Origin: Macrocystis pyrifera
Taxonomy: Eukaryota > Sar > Phaeophyceae > Laminariales > Laminariaceae
NCBI GenBank assembly: GCA_031763025.1
Contig: JASSKH010000016.1
Coordinates: forward strand, 5,814,054-5,878,053
Direction: 5' to 3'
DNA length: 64,000 bases
Positions within the stretch are counted from its first letter, which is position 1, and each line of letters starts with the position of its first letter. The notes under the pieces are model-generated. The model was not told where the DNA came from. It saw only the letters and a list, made by a program, of their open reading frames with translations, and searched no databases. Positions 11,327 to 22,696 of the stretch are shown piece after piece. A program made the translations under genes and the position numbers.

Positions 11327-14300
11327 ATATCTAGATATTCGCGGAACTTCTGTTGGAGGAGTTTTCGGCTGCGGAGTATTGGGTCACAGCTGGGAAGGCA
11401 GTTGGCCCGTTGGACGGATCGAAACGGCTTGAAGCGCACAGCAGGGGAGGACGCTCCGGGAGCTGGAGGACGCACAGGTCAGGCGGCAGTTTCTCCGTTA
11501 TTACAGTAGAGTCCAGGTGGACTGCTGTGGATGATGGCGCACACGGCAAGCACGCCGCTGGTGGTAGGGGAGTCTCTGACTCCACCGAAATACGGAGAGG
11601 TGTGGACCGAGCAGGCCTCTCGTGTTTTTTACGCAGCGTACCTCGATTATGAGGAACGGCTGCAGCTCGCCAACGCTCAGGGGGTGGTTCAGCACTCCAA
11701 AGTGAGCATGGGCCAGCTTATCCCCAATTACATTCATCGGTGTTTTGAGGGATTTTACAAGCATCAGACTACGATGACCGCCTCGGAGTTGTTGGACGCT
11801 GTTAGGCAGCACGCTGGTTACACAACCACCAGCAACAGATTTGACACCTCGCGGGCGGCAGCGGACTTGCGTCGCGTTCTCTCAATGAGGCGCGATGAAA
11901 AGCAGGGCGGTGAAACATCCGTCAAAGACCGCGCGATGATGGTAAACTCCGCTATGGAAAAGTATTTTGCGGAGAATCACGCGGTGCATGCCATGTACCG
12001 CGCGCAGGACCGTTCGTGGTTGCCCGGACCGGCGGAATTTGTGAGCATGGCGTTGGTGGATGGCCTATGGCCGTCCGAGTTCAAAAAGTACGTAAAAGGT
12101 CAGCTAACGTACGCTGCAGGGTGGAAGAAGGACCCGGCATTGGTCATGGACCAAATTTTTTTCTGCTGCAGAACAGTGGAAATTCATCGAGGCGTATGGT
12201 CGGAAAGATGCTGCAGGGGCAGCTGAACCGCGACGCCAACAGCAGCAGAAACCGAAACAGCAGCAGTCCGCGAAAAAGTCGTTTGTTCGCGTCTGTTTCG
12301 AGTGTGGTGATCCCAACCATTATGTTTCTGATTGCCCAAAAGCTCGCGGTGGCGGCACAGCTCCCAGCAGTGGTGGGCGCGGGTCGTCAGGGTATCGCGG
12401 GGGCCGCAATGGCGGCCGGGGCAGATTCAACCATGGACGCGGGCGCGGTGGCCGTGGTGGCAATCAATTGACAGCGGGCGGTGGAACTTCTGCTGTTGCT
12501 TCTTCAACTTCTGGTGCGCCAGCGGCAGGAGCCGCTGGGTCGGGATCTGGTTCGTCTGTTGCCGGCCGAGCTGTATACGTTGGAGGAGCTGGAACATCGG
12601 TGGGTGCTGCTGGAGCGAGAACTTCGCCATCCACCGAGCGGGCGGAGTCAGTGTCTGGTGCTGCTGCAGGGGCGGTAGCGCCGGAACCGTCTGTATATTC
12701 GACGTCTTGGTCGGGGTGGACCGCCGATTCTATTTCTTCGGCGCCGGCTGTAGGAGGGCAGCCATGGCGTCAGGTGACTCTTGGTACCGACCAGAGTTCA
12801 ACGGCAGGTGAAGTGCCTGTCGATCGCAGCGCTGAGTGTTTACGCGCTGATCTCTCTTTGCCAGGGTCGGTTGGTTCGCTGATGGCGCGTGTGATCCTTG
12901 ATTCGGGGTCGGCGCTCACGTCCATCGGTGTCGGCTTACTTCAGCAGCTGTCTTCGCATTTCGGCGGCGCCGATCTGCAAATTCCGTTCGAAAATGGCCC
13001 GCAGCAGGCGAAAACCGCTACGGGTGTTTCAGTGATGGTCACGCACAAAACGGTGCCGATTGCCGTGAGTGTACGGACGCCGTGGGGAGCGGTGAAATTG
13101 GAGCCCATCACTTTCGCGGTCATGCCTGGTACAGATAACGTCGTTTCGTTTGGCATGGCTACCATGAAAGCTCTTGGCATCGACGTCTACCGTGAAGCTT
13201 TGGAGAAGCTTCGCCCTCGCGCAGTGCCGGTATCGACCGGTGTGGAGACTCCGAGTTACCTTGCGGCGCGCAGAGTGACGGTTTCCGTGCGTGCTTTTCA
13301 GACCGAGGCTACGGTGGATGCTCCGGAGGACAAGGCGGTGGAACATTTGGTCGACCGGGGGCCAGACATGTTCATGGATCCGGAGGAGGAGCGGACGGCC
13401 CGAGAACGGGCGTTGGAGGACAGCGTGCAGCAGGCAGAGCAGAGTGGATTAAGCGTCGGCGGAGCAACCCGTTTGCGCGAAATTTTGGCTCGTCGCGTGG
13501 GTGCTTTTCGCCGTGCGCTGTGTGGTGATCCGCCAGCGCAAGTGGAGCCGATGCGAGTGCAGCTGAAGCAACAGGCGAAGCCTGTCAAGGCAACGCCACG
13601 TCGGTACGAACCGACGAAAAGGGACTGGCTCTCGAAGTGCATTGCTGCTTTGGTGTTTTTTTGGCTTTGTCTACCACAACATCCAGGCGGTGTGGGCGAG
13701 TCCGGCGATGGCGGTGCCCAAGAAGGACTCTTTCCGTTTGGTGAGCGACTACTCGGCGGTGAACGCACAGGTGGAGAAGTCCCCGGGCGTCATGCCCAAC
13801 CATGAAGACATGGGAGATCTGCTGGGGGCGCGTTTCTTCGGCAAGCTGGACCTACTTCAAGGGTACTGGCAGATGCCTTTGGCTCCGGAGGCGCAAGACG
13901 TCTTCACCATGGCGACAAGCGACGGTTTGTTCACGCCTACCCGTGTTCCCCAAGGTGTTTTGAATGCGACTTCTTATTTCCAAGGTGTCATGACTGAAGT
14001 GTTGCGTGGTTTGGATTGCAAAGTTTGGGTCGATGACGTTTTCTTTTTCGCAGACACCGAAGAAGCTCTTCTGCAGCTGCTTGATGACATTCTTGAACGC
14101 CTGGAGAATGTTGGACTGTTTGTCGCCGCCCACAAGTGTACCTTCTTCTCTCGTGAACTGGTCTGGTGTGGTAAGGTGTATTCCAATGGTGTCGTGTCCC
14201 ATGACCCCGCTCGAGTGCAAGGTTTAAGTGAAATGCGTCGTCCCGAAAACGCTGGAGAACTAATGCAATTCTTGCAGGCTGTCAACTGGTTGCGTACATC

Positions 14301-16141
14301 GTTACCACGTTTAGCGGAAACGGTAGCACCGTTACGTGATTTTTTGGAGGAGCTCCTTGTTGGGGCTACACGTCGGACTAAGCGAGTGGCGCGCAATCGT
14401 GTCATCAAGGATACCGCGTGGACGGAGGATCGGGTGCGGGCGTGGAATGCCGCACGGGGTTTGGTGGCGCAAGCAGTGCCGCTTCATCATCCTCGTCCCG
14501 GGTGCGTTGTTTTGATGTTTCCTGACGCTTCTGATTTCCATTGGGGTAGTTTTCTCACCCAAGTGCCTGAACACGAATTTCGCAGTGGATTGGCGTTGGA
14601 AAGCATGTCTCACGAGCCTCTCGGATTTCTGAGTGGTTCGTTCACAGGTTCGCAGTTGCGCTGGGCGACTGTCGACAAAGAAGGTTTTGCGATCGTTAAT
14701 ACGTTCCGGAGGCTCGAATACCTGCTTTGGGGTGGTGTTCATATCTTTACTGATCATCGAAACTTGCAGTACATTTTCAATCCGGAGAAGTGTGTCACGA
14801 CGGTCACAAAGACCATGGCACAACGCCTAGAGAATTGGAAGGGTGTTTTAGGACAATACCGCTATGCAATCGAACACATCCCTGGCGATCGAAACTGTTG
14901 GGGGGATCTGTTGTCTCGTTGGGTCAAAGTTCCTACGGTGCCTGTTCGTTCGGTTGCCGTGCACAGCCCATGTAATGCTGACGATTCGCTTCCCGCATTG
15001 GATGTGATTCGTGCCTCGCAACAAAGGTCTGTCGCTCGTATCGGCGTTGGTGTTCATGAATTTTCGACAACCTTCGGTCAAGCTACCTTGGCCGATGATG
15101 GTTTGTTTCGTGTGCGTGTTGGGGTGCGTGACGTCTTGTGGATTCCGCCGGATGATCTTGCTCTTCAAACTCGTTTGATGGTGTGCGCGCACATGCGCTC
15201 GGCTGGTCACCGTGGTGTGGCGCCGACTTTGTTTCGCCTGAAGGAATATTGTGTTTGGCCTCACATGGATTCTCAGGTTCGCGAATTCGTTCGCCAGTGT
15301 TTGCACTGTGTAGACACGCGTGCAGGTGCACTCATTCCTCGTCCCTACGGAGACACGGTGCATGGTACCGCTCCGGGAGAAGTGGTGCACTTTGATTTTT
15401 TGTATGTTGGCCACAGCGGGCCCGAAGGTAGCGATGGCCTGCCTGATGAGGATGGTTTCCGATATGTTTTGGTCATCATGGATGATTTGTCCAACTACGT
15501 GGCGTTGGAACCGGCCGAGGCTTGTACAGCCGAGGTCACAGCGAAGCATTTGCTAGCCTGGTGTAAGACTTTGGGGGTGCCGCGTGTGTGGGTGAGTGAT
15601 ACCGCCACGCATTTCAAGAACAGGGTGCTTGCTTTGTTGAGCGACGCGTTGCACATCGAACATCGTTTTGCTGTCGCTTACACGCCGTGGTCGAACGGTA
15701 CGTGTGAACGCATGGTAAAAGAGGTGGTACGTGCTCTGCGTTCCATTCTGTCAGAAGACGTCGTTTACGATTTTATGCGGATGCGACGTTGAACGTCACC
15801 GCTGATCTGAAGGATGTTTTCCAACATTCCTTTGCGCAGGGTGAATGCCGCATGAATGCTTTGGTGCATGTGGCCGAAGATGATGCCAACGAGGTGATTG
15901 TCTTGGTCGATTGGGATGGTTTCGAAGCAGAGGAGCGCACGTGGGAGTCTTTGCGGTCGATTTATTCTGCTGCGCCTGAATTCGTCGTGAAGGAATTGCG
16001 CAAATTACGGATGACCCGTGCGCTCAAGATTAAAATTGCTTCAGAGTTCAGCATTGATTTGTGATTTGCCGCATGCGATTTCGTCTTGGTTTTTTGGTTT
16101 TGTCAAGCTCGTTCGTGTCGAGTGAACTCGCTTTGGGGTGC

Positions 16142-16373
16142 TGTAGCCAAAAGATACCAAGCCGTGGAGGTTTCAGTGTAATCGCATGTGTGAGTGGAGC
16201 AGTGGCCGGGGATCCTGTGTGATGTCCCCTAGCCACCTGGCTCGTGGTCCGATGAGGATCACTCCGTGATAATACAAGCTCTAAGAACAAGACTTACTGA
16301 GTGCGAGGCCAGCGAGACTGGTGGAGTCCCTCGCTGGAAGCCCTCTTGCTGATATCATCTGGCAGAGGCCATA
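16142..16373 (+). repeat. 3' LTR of the Ty3/gypsy element
   Basis: Same 232 bp as the 5' copy. It is followed by TACTGTACC, whose first four bases repeat the TACT before the 5' LTR. The chromodomain coding sequence ends about 80 bp upstream, leaving a short G-rich stretch (TTTGGGGTGC) in the place where a polypurine tract is expected. Confidence 0.9.
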
Positions 16374-16419
16374 TACTGTACCTTCCCCCCCACTACTTCA
16401 TTTTAAAGCCAAGCAGTTA

Positions 16420-16528
16420 TTACGGGGGACCATAGTAAAAATAGGACCAAGTATATGTTAGCAAAAATATGTAAATGTATAGTTTTTTGGTGTGTACCAT
16501 AGGTCCTATTTACCATGTTCCCCCGAAA
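16420..16528 (-). mobile_element. TA-flanked MITE, copy 3
   Basis: 109 bp, TTACGGGGGACCATAG at the left and CATGTTCCCCCGAAA at the right, TA on each side (16418-16419, 16529-16530). The asymmetric centre is reversed relative to copy 1. It lies about 45 bp downstream of the LTR element. Confidence 0.85.
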
Positions 16529-16575
16529 TAGTAAGTTACAACATTTTTGCAAGCGGCAGTATAGTGTACTTACGT

Positions 16576-16660
16576 AGCTCTTCAGGACTGCAGTCCCGTT
16601 TGGGGACAAACTACTCAGAATTTGAATGCTCAGCCCTCAAAACGGGACTGCGGTTCTAAG
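16576..16660. repeat. Hairpin repeat, GGGGACAAAC family, copy 1
   Basis: Arms GGACTGCAGTCCCGTTTGGG and its inverse CCTCAAAACGGGACTGC enclose a 20-base AT-rich loop. The family recurs twice at 40.53-40.79 kb, where one copy is interrupted by a MITE. Confidence 0.7.
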
Positions 16661-16689
16661 AGGACTGAACACAAAGAAAGGCTCAAAAG

Positions 16690-17022
16690 CAGTAGTAGTA
16701 GTTGAGGACCAACGCCCCAACGGGTAGGGTGGACCGTAACTGGTCCGGGTCCGGCGGGAAGGCCTCATAGCCTTGGTTTTTGTTAGTGGGTGAGCGCGAG
16801 CAAGTCCCACACTACCCGGGAGGGATGACTGTCCCGGGTGGCTATCTCCACCGCACCTGCTCCTCTCGGGGGTCAGGTCGGGTCAACGTGCCCAACTGGG
16901 CTAAATTGACACACGACACGAAATTGGGAACGTGGAAGTGTGGTGAGCTTAAGCTGTGTGGTGAGCTTAAGCTTTATTTTTACCAATCCGCCGGAGGATA
17001 AAAAAAAAAAAAAAAAAAAAAG
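16690..17022 (+). mobile_element. A-tailed retroposon 3' end, copy 1
   Basis: Ends in CCAATCCGCCGGAGGATA followed by about 21 A. Shares long stretches with 26.94-27.30 kb: GGAAGGCCTCATAGCC, TCCCACACTACCCGGGAG, GGCTATCTCCACCGCACCTG, CTCTCGGGGGTCAGG and ACGACACGAAATTGG. A direct repeat of TGTGGTGAGCTTAAGCT sits just before the tail in this copy only. No ORF seen; it could be a SINE or a LINE 3' UTR. Confidence 0.7.
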
Positions 17023-17229
17023 TAGTTGCAGGAGAGGCACAGCGTCATGGCCGCCGATGTTTTGTAGGATCATCGCGTTTTGGGGGCACGCTCGTTCGTG
17101 ACGAATATGGGGCTGCTCATGGCGTGCCGCGAACGTTTCCTTCTTTTCGTGTGGTAGTCGCCCCGCAAGGACAACGCGTGACGTGGTGGGTCCAATGGTT
17201 TCACACCTCGGGCAGAAAATCGACTCCAA

Positions 17230-17610
17230 CACTTACTTCATGACCTACATAATTCTCAGGGCAGATAGATTTATGCCTTCTTGTGATCTATATGATTTAG
17301 TACATGCTGCCGGGTGGGAGCCGCGTAGAATCTATCTGCATGATCTACTATTACGGGGGGGCATAGTAAATAGGACCCAAACATTGTTAGTAAGAATAGG
17401 TAAATATATAGTTTTTTTTGTGTACCGTAGGTCCTATTTACTATGGTCCCCCGCAATACGACTGTAGGACAGGTTTCCTGGGTTGGATCTGTATTGTATA
17501 CAGATAGATAAACCATGCACAACACTTCGTAAAGGCAGGGGGGCTAGGATCTAGATGATCTAATGTAGGTCATGATCGGTTCGGCGTGACAATCGTTGCA
17601 CGGCCCACAC
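17230..17610 (+). repeat. GATCT-rich dispersed repeat, copy interrupted by a MITE
   Basis: Matches 25.20-25.51 kb in order: GCCGGGTGGGAGCCG, ATCTGCATGATCTA, GGACAGGTTTCCTG, GTTGGATCTGT, AAAGGCAGG and GTCATGATCG. The MITE at 17351-17456 interrupts it at a TA. The 25.4 kb copy has no insert there, so it serves as the empty site. Function unknown. Confidence 0.65.
17351..17456 (-). mobile_element. TA-flanked MITE, copy 4 (nested)
   Basis: 106 bp; TTACGGGGGGGCATAG at the left, CTATGGTCCCCCGCAA at the right; TA at 17349-17350 and 17457-17458. Inserted into a GATCT-rich repeat whose other copy (25.4 kb) lacks it. Confidence 0.88.
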
Positions 17611-17634
17611 GGACTCCCACCAACACCATATAGC

Positions 17635-17950
17635 CGGCGTCCCCGGTGGCTTTGTAGGTGGTTCGCGTGCCTATCAAGATCAATTTCGTGGGTTCAAGTT
17701 TCACCGAGTGCATGCTCGTAGGGACTTTTTCTTGCTTAAAAAAAAATGATCAGCGGAAAGCGCGAGAGCGTGATTTAGCTACAATCGATGAAAATCGACG
17801 AGCAGTGGGAATGCTGAACCTTATGCGCGACAAAAAAATAAAGGCACGTACCGGGGGGGAGAAGGGACGACATCTGCGACCACGGCTTGTCCAGAAGATC
17901 GCTGAGGGTAAAACCTCCTACGAGTTAGGCTGGAAAGTAAAAGTGATGAT
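17635..17950 (+). mobile_element. tRNA-derived SINE, copy 1
   Basis: The head resembles a tRNA gene: an A-box-like GTGGCTTTGTAGGTGG and a B-box-like GGGTTCAAGTTTCACC about 45 bases later. The body is conserved among three copies in the window (GAAAGCGCGAGAGCG, GAAAATCGACGAGCAGTG, CCACGGCTTGTCCAGAAGATC). Pol III transcription from the internal boxes is expected for such elements and inferred here. No terminal A tail is obvious. Confidence 0.8.
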
Positions 17951-18029
17951 TAACATATATATAAATATGTTCTGCATATTGTTTGGGGGGGGGGCGATCA
18001 TTAAGCTACACGAAACCACCTGGTCTATG

Positions 18030-18075
18030 GTCGTAAGACTGAATTTATTCATGACAATGAGTACACCCCCCCCCA
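18030..18075 (+). mobile_element. C-tailed LINE 3' terminus (fragment)
   Basis: TGGTCTATGGTCGTAAGACT, then GACAATGAGTACA followed by a 10-C run. This is the 3' end of the second LINE subfamily (compare 56.8 and 21.2 kb). Confidence 0.6.
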
Positions 18076-20340
18076 ACCCCACGACTTCGACCCCTTTAAG
18101 TTAATACTGTAGCTCACCGCCGTCGCTCCCCCCCCGCCTACCCCCCCCCCACCCCCCTCTCCCGACTTCGACGCTGAATGCGCTTACATTACTCTGTACC
18201 CTCACCCCATTTCCCCTCTCGACTGCGCTGCTACAAAAGCCGTACCTTCATGGTCCTGTTTTTGCTACGCCTTGTCCATACCTTGAACCCCCCCTTCACC
18301 CCCCTCCCCACACGGGTGTGCTGTGACGCTATAATGGCATAGCTATGCCTTGAATGTTGTGCTCCCCCCCTCCAACTGCTGCTGCAGTAAACGGTGGCGA
18401 TCGGTGCCTTGCTCGCCTACCCAACAAGGGCAAAACCAAGCAAGAAGAAGAAGAACGTGCGGCCGCGTATTATTCGCTGTTTTTTCTGTGTTTGTTTGCG
18501 AACTGCACCTCTTAAGCGGCTGCTGCTGATGGTGCTGCGACCTCCCAAGTGCGCTTCGCCTATGTTCTAAGCGCCCCTCGCACTCCCGCTAGCTTTCTAA
18601 ATTCTCCTCGCTTATGCTTTCCAAGAAGAAAGTAAGTGCGCCTCTCGCCCATACCTCCAAGGGTGTACCATATACGTGTCGCCTATTATTAACGTCCTCG
18701 AAAAGGGCACGTACTTCGAATCATTCATGCCGCGAGCAACACCAAGACGGTAGTAGTACCAGGTACGGCAGTAGTGGGTCCTTCTCGTCTTGACCGGATG
18801 ATGACGGCACTATTATACTAGATTATCGCTCTTGTGTATGCAAATCACCGGTACATACCGTTTTATGGCGATTCGGTAGGTTACTACGAACACTTTCTGG
18901 AGTTTTTTCTTATATTTATATAGAGAACCACCCGTGTTTTGTTGTTACGTTTTGTTTTATTTTTTTTCTCCTGCGGCGGATTGGTAAAAATAAAGTTTAA
19001 CCTCACCACACTTCCACGTTCGAATTTCGTGTCGTGTGTCTATTTAACCATAGTAAACTACAGCTGTGGCGAGCTGCTCAAGCTATTTGTACATTTTTGC
19101 CAATCCGCAGAAGGATAAAAGTAGCAATAAAGAAAAACGATCTCCGCCGTCGTCGCGGTAAGGACCCCATTCCCTCTATAAATGGAGAGTTGTTGGAAGA
19201 AAACCAAAATCGCTGTAGGCTACCGTATGAACAAAGTGTAGTGGGACTCGAAGGAACTCACAGACAATTCAAACAAAATAGGTGGGGGAAAAAAAAAGAA
19301 GCAAAATACAGAGCCAGTTACCATCGGGGAATAATGACCCAACAATCAGCGCGTTTCGATGGTTTGGCCGCTTTTCAAAAGGGAGCTTGGGGAGCTTGGG
19401 GTGTGATCACGCTGCCCTCAAAGTTGCGGTTGACATCACTCGATGGTACTCATCCAGTTTCGTGGTATTAATAGCTAAATGTGTAAAGGCTTGGTGAGCA
19501 TATATCATACATACCTGGAACACACACAGCTTGCAAATATGCGCTTCGACGAAATCTTCGATCTCACGGCAGAATGTTTTGGTTTCAGTTTTCAGATATA
19601 TGATACCCGCTCGCTGCAAGCAACAAAAAAAGCATATCCCGCATGAAGAACATGCACGGCTTGTTTGTGTTTTTTTAAATAAAAGAAGCAAGCAGCTTGC
19701 ACTGCTTCATAGTCGGTACAACAAAACGCCAGTTATTCGAGAAGAAAAAGCCGGCAAAAAAAAAACCGAAACATTTAGGTAACTCACAATTGTCACCAAG
19801 TTTGAGTTTATTATCGGCCCGAGTTTTTTGGGTGAATGCATGCATCGCTTTCGATTTCTACCATTCTCTCCCTCCCCTAATATTTTGCCCTCTTGTCACG
19901 AGCAGCGGGGTAACTCATCACCAGCAACTACATTTTCTAATACCCCAAAACTAAATCGCGCCGCTCTGTGGGAAAACAGCTATGTACCTCCCCCGTGACC
20001 AAAATGCCTTCATGTATAAGTGAAAACCCTTCCCCACAAAACACAGGTCGAAACAGCCACGACATACACCAGGTATGTATAAATATGCCATAAAAAATAC
20101 GCACAACATCGGGCAGATCATGCTCTAAATCATCGAGACCATCTAGATCCTAATCTGCCGCTAGGAAATGTTGTGGGGGATCTATATGGTACAGATCGCA
20201 CTCAGGTATAATACGTGCTACTGCAGATCACGCGGAGGATATACGGCGCCCATCGGACAACATGAGCCAACATAGATCATAAGGATGAATACATCTCTCC
20301 TGAAAGATCTTGGATAATTTAAGTGAGAATCAGTGATCCG
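18076..20340. other. Non-genic region with C-rich and A-rich tracts
   Basis: C-rich 18.06-18.32 kb, then unremarkable sequence. An inverted pair of the A-tailed retroposon tail (TAACCTCACCACACTTCCAC near 19.0 kb and CCAATCCGCAGAAGGATAAA near 19.11 kb) is the only recognisable structure. No gene is supported; the 145-codon frame at 19.03 kb starts inside repeat sequence. Confidence 0.45.
18955..19125 (-). mobile_element. A-tailed retroposon tail, inverted fragments
   Basis: The minus strand at 18955-19045 matches the last 85 bp of the family at 16.9 kb (CACGACACGAAATTCG, GTGGAAGTGTGGTGAGG, CCAATCCGCCGCAGGAG, A-rich). A second, diverged fragment at about 19050-19125 lies in the opposite orientation. 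Confidence 0.6.
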
Positions 20341-20366
20341 TCCGATCCGTCTAAACTATGTAACCG

Positions 20367-20383
20367 CCCCCCCCCCCCCCCCC
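20367..20383. repeat. Poly-C run
   Basis: About 17 C within otherwise mixed sequence; no flanking LINE motif seen. Confidence 0.6.
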
Positions 20384-20605
20384 GTTCGCTTCATATCGAA
20401 CTACAGCTGCTACTCGTACCCCCTCTCTATAGTACCGCAAAAAACCCACGCGGTTCCCACGCTCCCTCCTCGCAAAATATATTCCCAGGCACTCCGCACG
20501 CACTATTGTGGTACACGTTTCACGTTTCCGCGTGCAGAACGCGCTTCCCCTCCTTTATCCACCATATTATGCTTCGCCTACTCGTATATATTTTCACTTG
20601 ATAAG

Positions 20606-20641
<36 letters not shown>
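20606..20641. repeat. Poly-C run of about 36
   Basis: One of the two longest C homopolymers in the window. The flanks (CTTGATAAG on the left) do not carry the LINE terminal motif. Confidence 0.8.
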
Positions 20642-20642
<1 letters not shown>

Positions 20643-21019
20643 CGCTCCCATCATACTTGCCCCCTAGAGTTTGTAGTTGCTACACGGCGGGACATACCGC
20701 CCTTCGCACACACTGCATGAGACGAAATGATACAATATCCCAGTGTGGTTGTAAACATGAGGGGACCTTTTGATGGCCCCACATGTGCCCTTGTATTTAC
20801 GACCAGGCTGGTACGTCTTCCGTATATACCAATCCAACCTATACAGAGGTGTATTTCTGTCATTTTTATGTGTCCTATCAATCAAGTGTACCAGAATATT
20901 TCCATATCCTTACCGCGAATGGTGTTATGGCTATAGGGCATACCGCCCCCGCGTCTAGAGAAGAAGCGTAAACCAGTCGGAAGAGCCCTATCCTCTCTAA
21001 AAAACAAAAACGCCAAGCA

Positions 21020-21215
21020 ATGATTAAAACCGGACACGTGCTGAAACCAGACCAACATATATATTTCACCAGCCCTCAACGACAGCCCGAGCCAACAGCT
21101 GTCTGGTCGCTGAACACCAGACGTGCTGCGTCCCGGCGTTGTAGGGAAGCAAGGGCGAGGGTCTATGGTCATACGACTACGGGCATGCATCACATGAATG
21201 CACCGCCCTCCTTAG
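21020..21215 (+). mobile_element. LINE subfamily 2, 3' fragment
   Basis: Shares CTGTCTGGTCGCTGAA, CACCAGACGTGCTGCGTCCC, GGTCTATGGTCATACGACTA and GGGCATGCATCACATGAATG with the minus-strand copies at 22.7-23.1 and 23.76-24.1 kb. Those also show an ORF fragment (SVWSMKTRRAPSRHC) typical of a LINE ORF end. Confidence 0.6.
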
Positions 21216-21279
21216 CCAACCCGCGCCCATCATTCGCAACACACGTCCAAACTAAGGCGCAAGCTTACATTAAACTACT

Positions 21280-21522
21280 TATATATATCAGGTACCACCA
21301 CGTCACGCCACCCCCCCCCCACCTTACACAGGTTACCGTAATGGAAAAACTACGATACGGTACTTCCATGTACAAGCTTACTGTAAAAAACTTTTTTTTC
21401 TATCAGGCGTCATGCACCATGCCCCCCCCGCCCCTCCCCCCAGCGACTAAGACTACCTTACTGCAAGAACTACGGTACAAACATACTAAAAAAACGTGTT
21501 TTTCTATCAGGCGACATACGTC

Positions 21523-21566
<44 letters not shown>
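21280..21566 (+). repeat. Three tandem units each ending in a poly-C run
   Basis: Units end at about 21320, 21440 and 21566. Each has ACTACGGTAC-like sequence, an A/T-rich stretch, CTATCAGGCG(T/A)CAT and then a C run (10, 8 and about 42 C). The regular placement of C at a unit end resembles the C-tails of the LINE fragments, but the unit body is different. Confidence 0.6.
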
Positions 21567-21567
<1 letters not shown>

Positions 21568-22007
21568 TGCGCTGCGCAGGCTACCTCCCTGCCATGGCGC
21601 GCTCGCACACGAGTTCCAAGAGCACCGGCTGAACGGCGCAGTCGCAAATAGAAACTCCCGAGCAGTCTCTCCGGGTTGGGATTGCAGCGCTCGCATAAAA
21701 AATCGACAATCCGACGAGGACTCCATCGCATCGTGATGAACGTCGTTGCGTTAGCTGCAGCAACCATTTGCCAGCTTACTTACTGCTCTGCCCTAAAGCA
21801 GCAGCAGCAGATAAGGGCGAGAAATAGCGGGTACTACCGCATAAAACGGAAGAGAAAACACAAACACCCCCGTCTCCACAACGAGGAGAGAGTGCACACG
21901 CCCAGTGATGCCTCTTTGTGTCCATCGAACAAAAATCTCGTCGCAATATATCCGGAGCCACGATATTCATTGGGTTTGCCTCCCCCCCCCTCTCCCCCCT
22001 CCCCCCT

Positions 22008-22040
22008 GACAATGAGTACACCCCCCCCCCCCCCCCCCCC
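22008..22040 (+). mobile_element. C-tailed LINE terminus (minimal)
   Basis: GACAATGAGTACA directly followed by about 20 C. Only the terminal motif and tail are present. Confidence 0.5.
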
Positions 22041-22199
22041 GGGGACTGGAGAAACTCGGGTCGGACATTTCGTCCCGGGGCGCGCGGGGGGGGGGGGGGG
22101 GGTTATCCTATCAACCGTGTCATACAATACGGTACACTCGGCAGTTCTCGAGGGAGGGACGAACGTGACACGACGCACGCACGCGTTTTTTACCGTACC

Positions 22200-22345
22200 G
22201 CGGACGTTTTTTTACGCATAATACCACGGAGTCTGGTTTACTGTATGTATATACCAAACCACGCATGCTTTTTTTACCGTTTATACCACGGATGCTTTTT
22301 TTTTTTCAGCTTCTACCACGGATACCTGTTTTACCTTAGGAGCAC
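22200..22345 (+). repeat. Short tandem repeats (TACCACGGATGC-type)
   Basis: Four diverged units of about 40 bp containing ATACCACGGA followed by a T run. No gene. Confidence 0.5.
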
Positions 22346-22696
22346 GAGTACCATTATATTGCGCACATATGCTCTTCCCATACAACCAACTCGCAAATGC
22401 ACCGAGAACAGCAGCAGGACATAGTACTTATACTCGTACACACGCATCACAATATACTGGTACACCAATATGTATATAGCACGGAGGTGCGCATCGCGCA
22501 CATCAATTTCATGCCCTTTCGCAGGAGTAGTAGGTGGACTTGTCTTGTCTGGAGCCGCAGTCCGCGCTACAACATCATCTGCTTCTTGACCTCAGGTAGT
22601 TCCGAGCGAATCTGGATAAGACGTAAGCAATACGGGCGCGCGTTTTAACAAAAGCAAGCATCTAGGGATGGAGCTGGGATTGGGGCTTCGCGGTTT

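Larger units (their letters stand above)
11095..16373 (+). mobile_element. Ty3/gypsy LTR retrotransposon (chromovirus type)
   Basis: A 5.3 kb element with two 232 bp LTRs. Parts in order, approximate: gag with a CCHC zinc knuckle (CFECGDPNHYVSDC) about 11.5-12.4 kb; a Ser/Gly/Ala-rich linker; aspartic protease (LDSGSALTSIG) near 12.9 kb; reverse transcriptase (KLDLLQGYWQMPL, WVDDVFF) 13.7-14.3 kb; RNase H (FPDASDFHWGSF) 14.5-14.95 kb; integrase with its zinc-binding head and D,D,E core (VSDTATHFKN, WSNGTCERM) 15.15-15.75 kb; and a chromodomain (VLVDWDGFEAEERTWE) near 15.9 kb. The order RT-RNase H-IN defines Ty3/gypsy. The integrase and chromodomain wording resembles elements of oomycetes and other stramenopiles. 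The coding part lies in several frames, with a few (about three) breaks, some of which could be natural frame changes. Identical-looking LTRs mean a very recent insertion. Confidence 0.95.

Noticed and set aside
19034-19471. 145-codon + strand frame
   Set aside because: Starts inside a retroposon tail, no domain, unremarkable composition.
21280-21570. CRISPR-like spaced repeats
   Set aside because: Only three diverged units ending in homopolymers in a eukaryotic repeat region; no direct-repeat/spacer structure and no cas genes.
20323-22424. Pro-rich and Gly-rich frames at 20.3-20.8 and 21.0-22.4 kb
   Set aside because: Produced by poly-C/poly-G runs; frames overlap on both strands and no motif is present.
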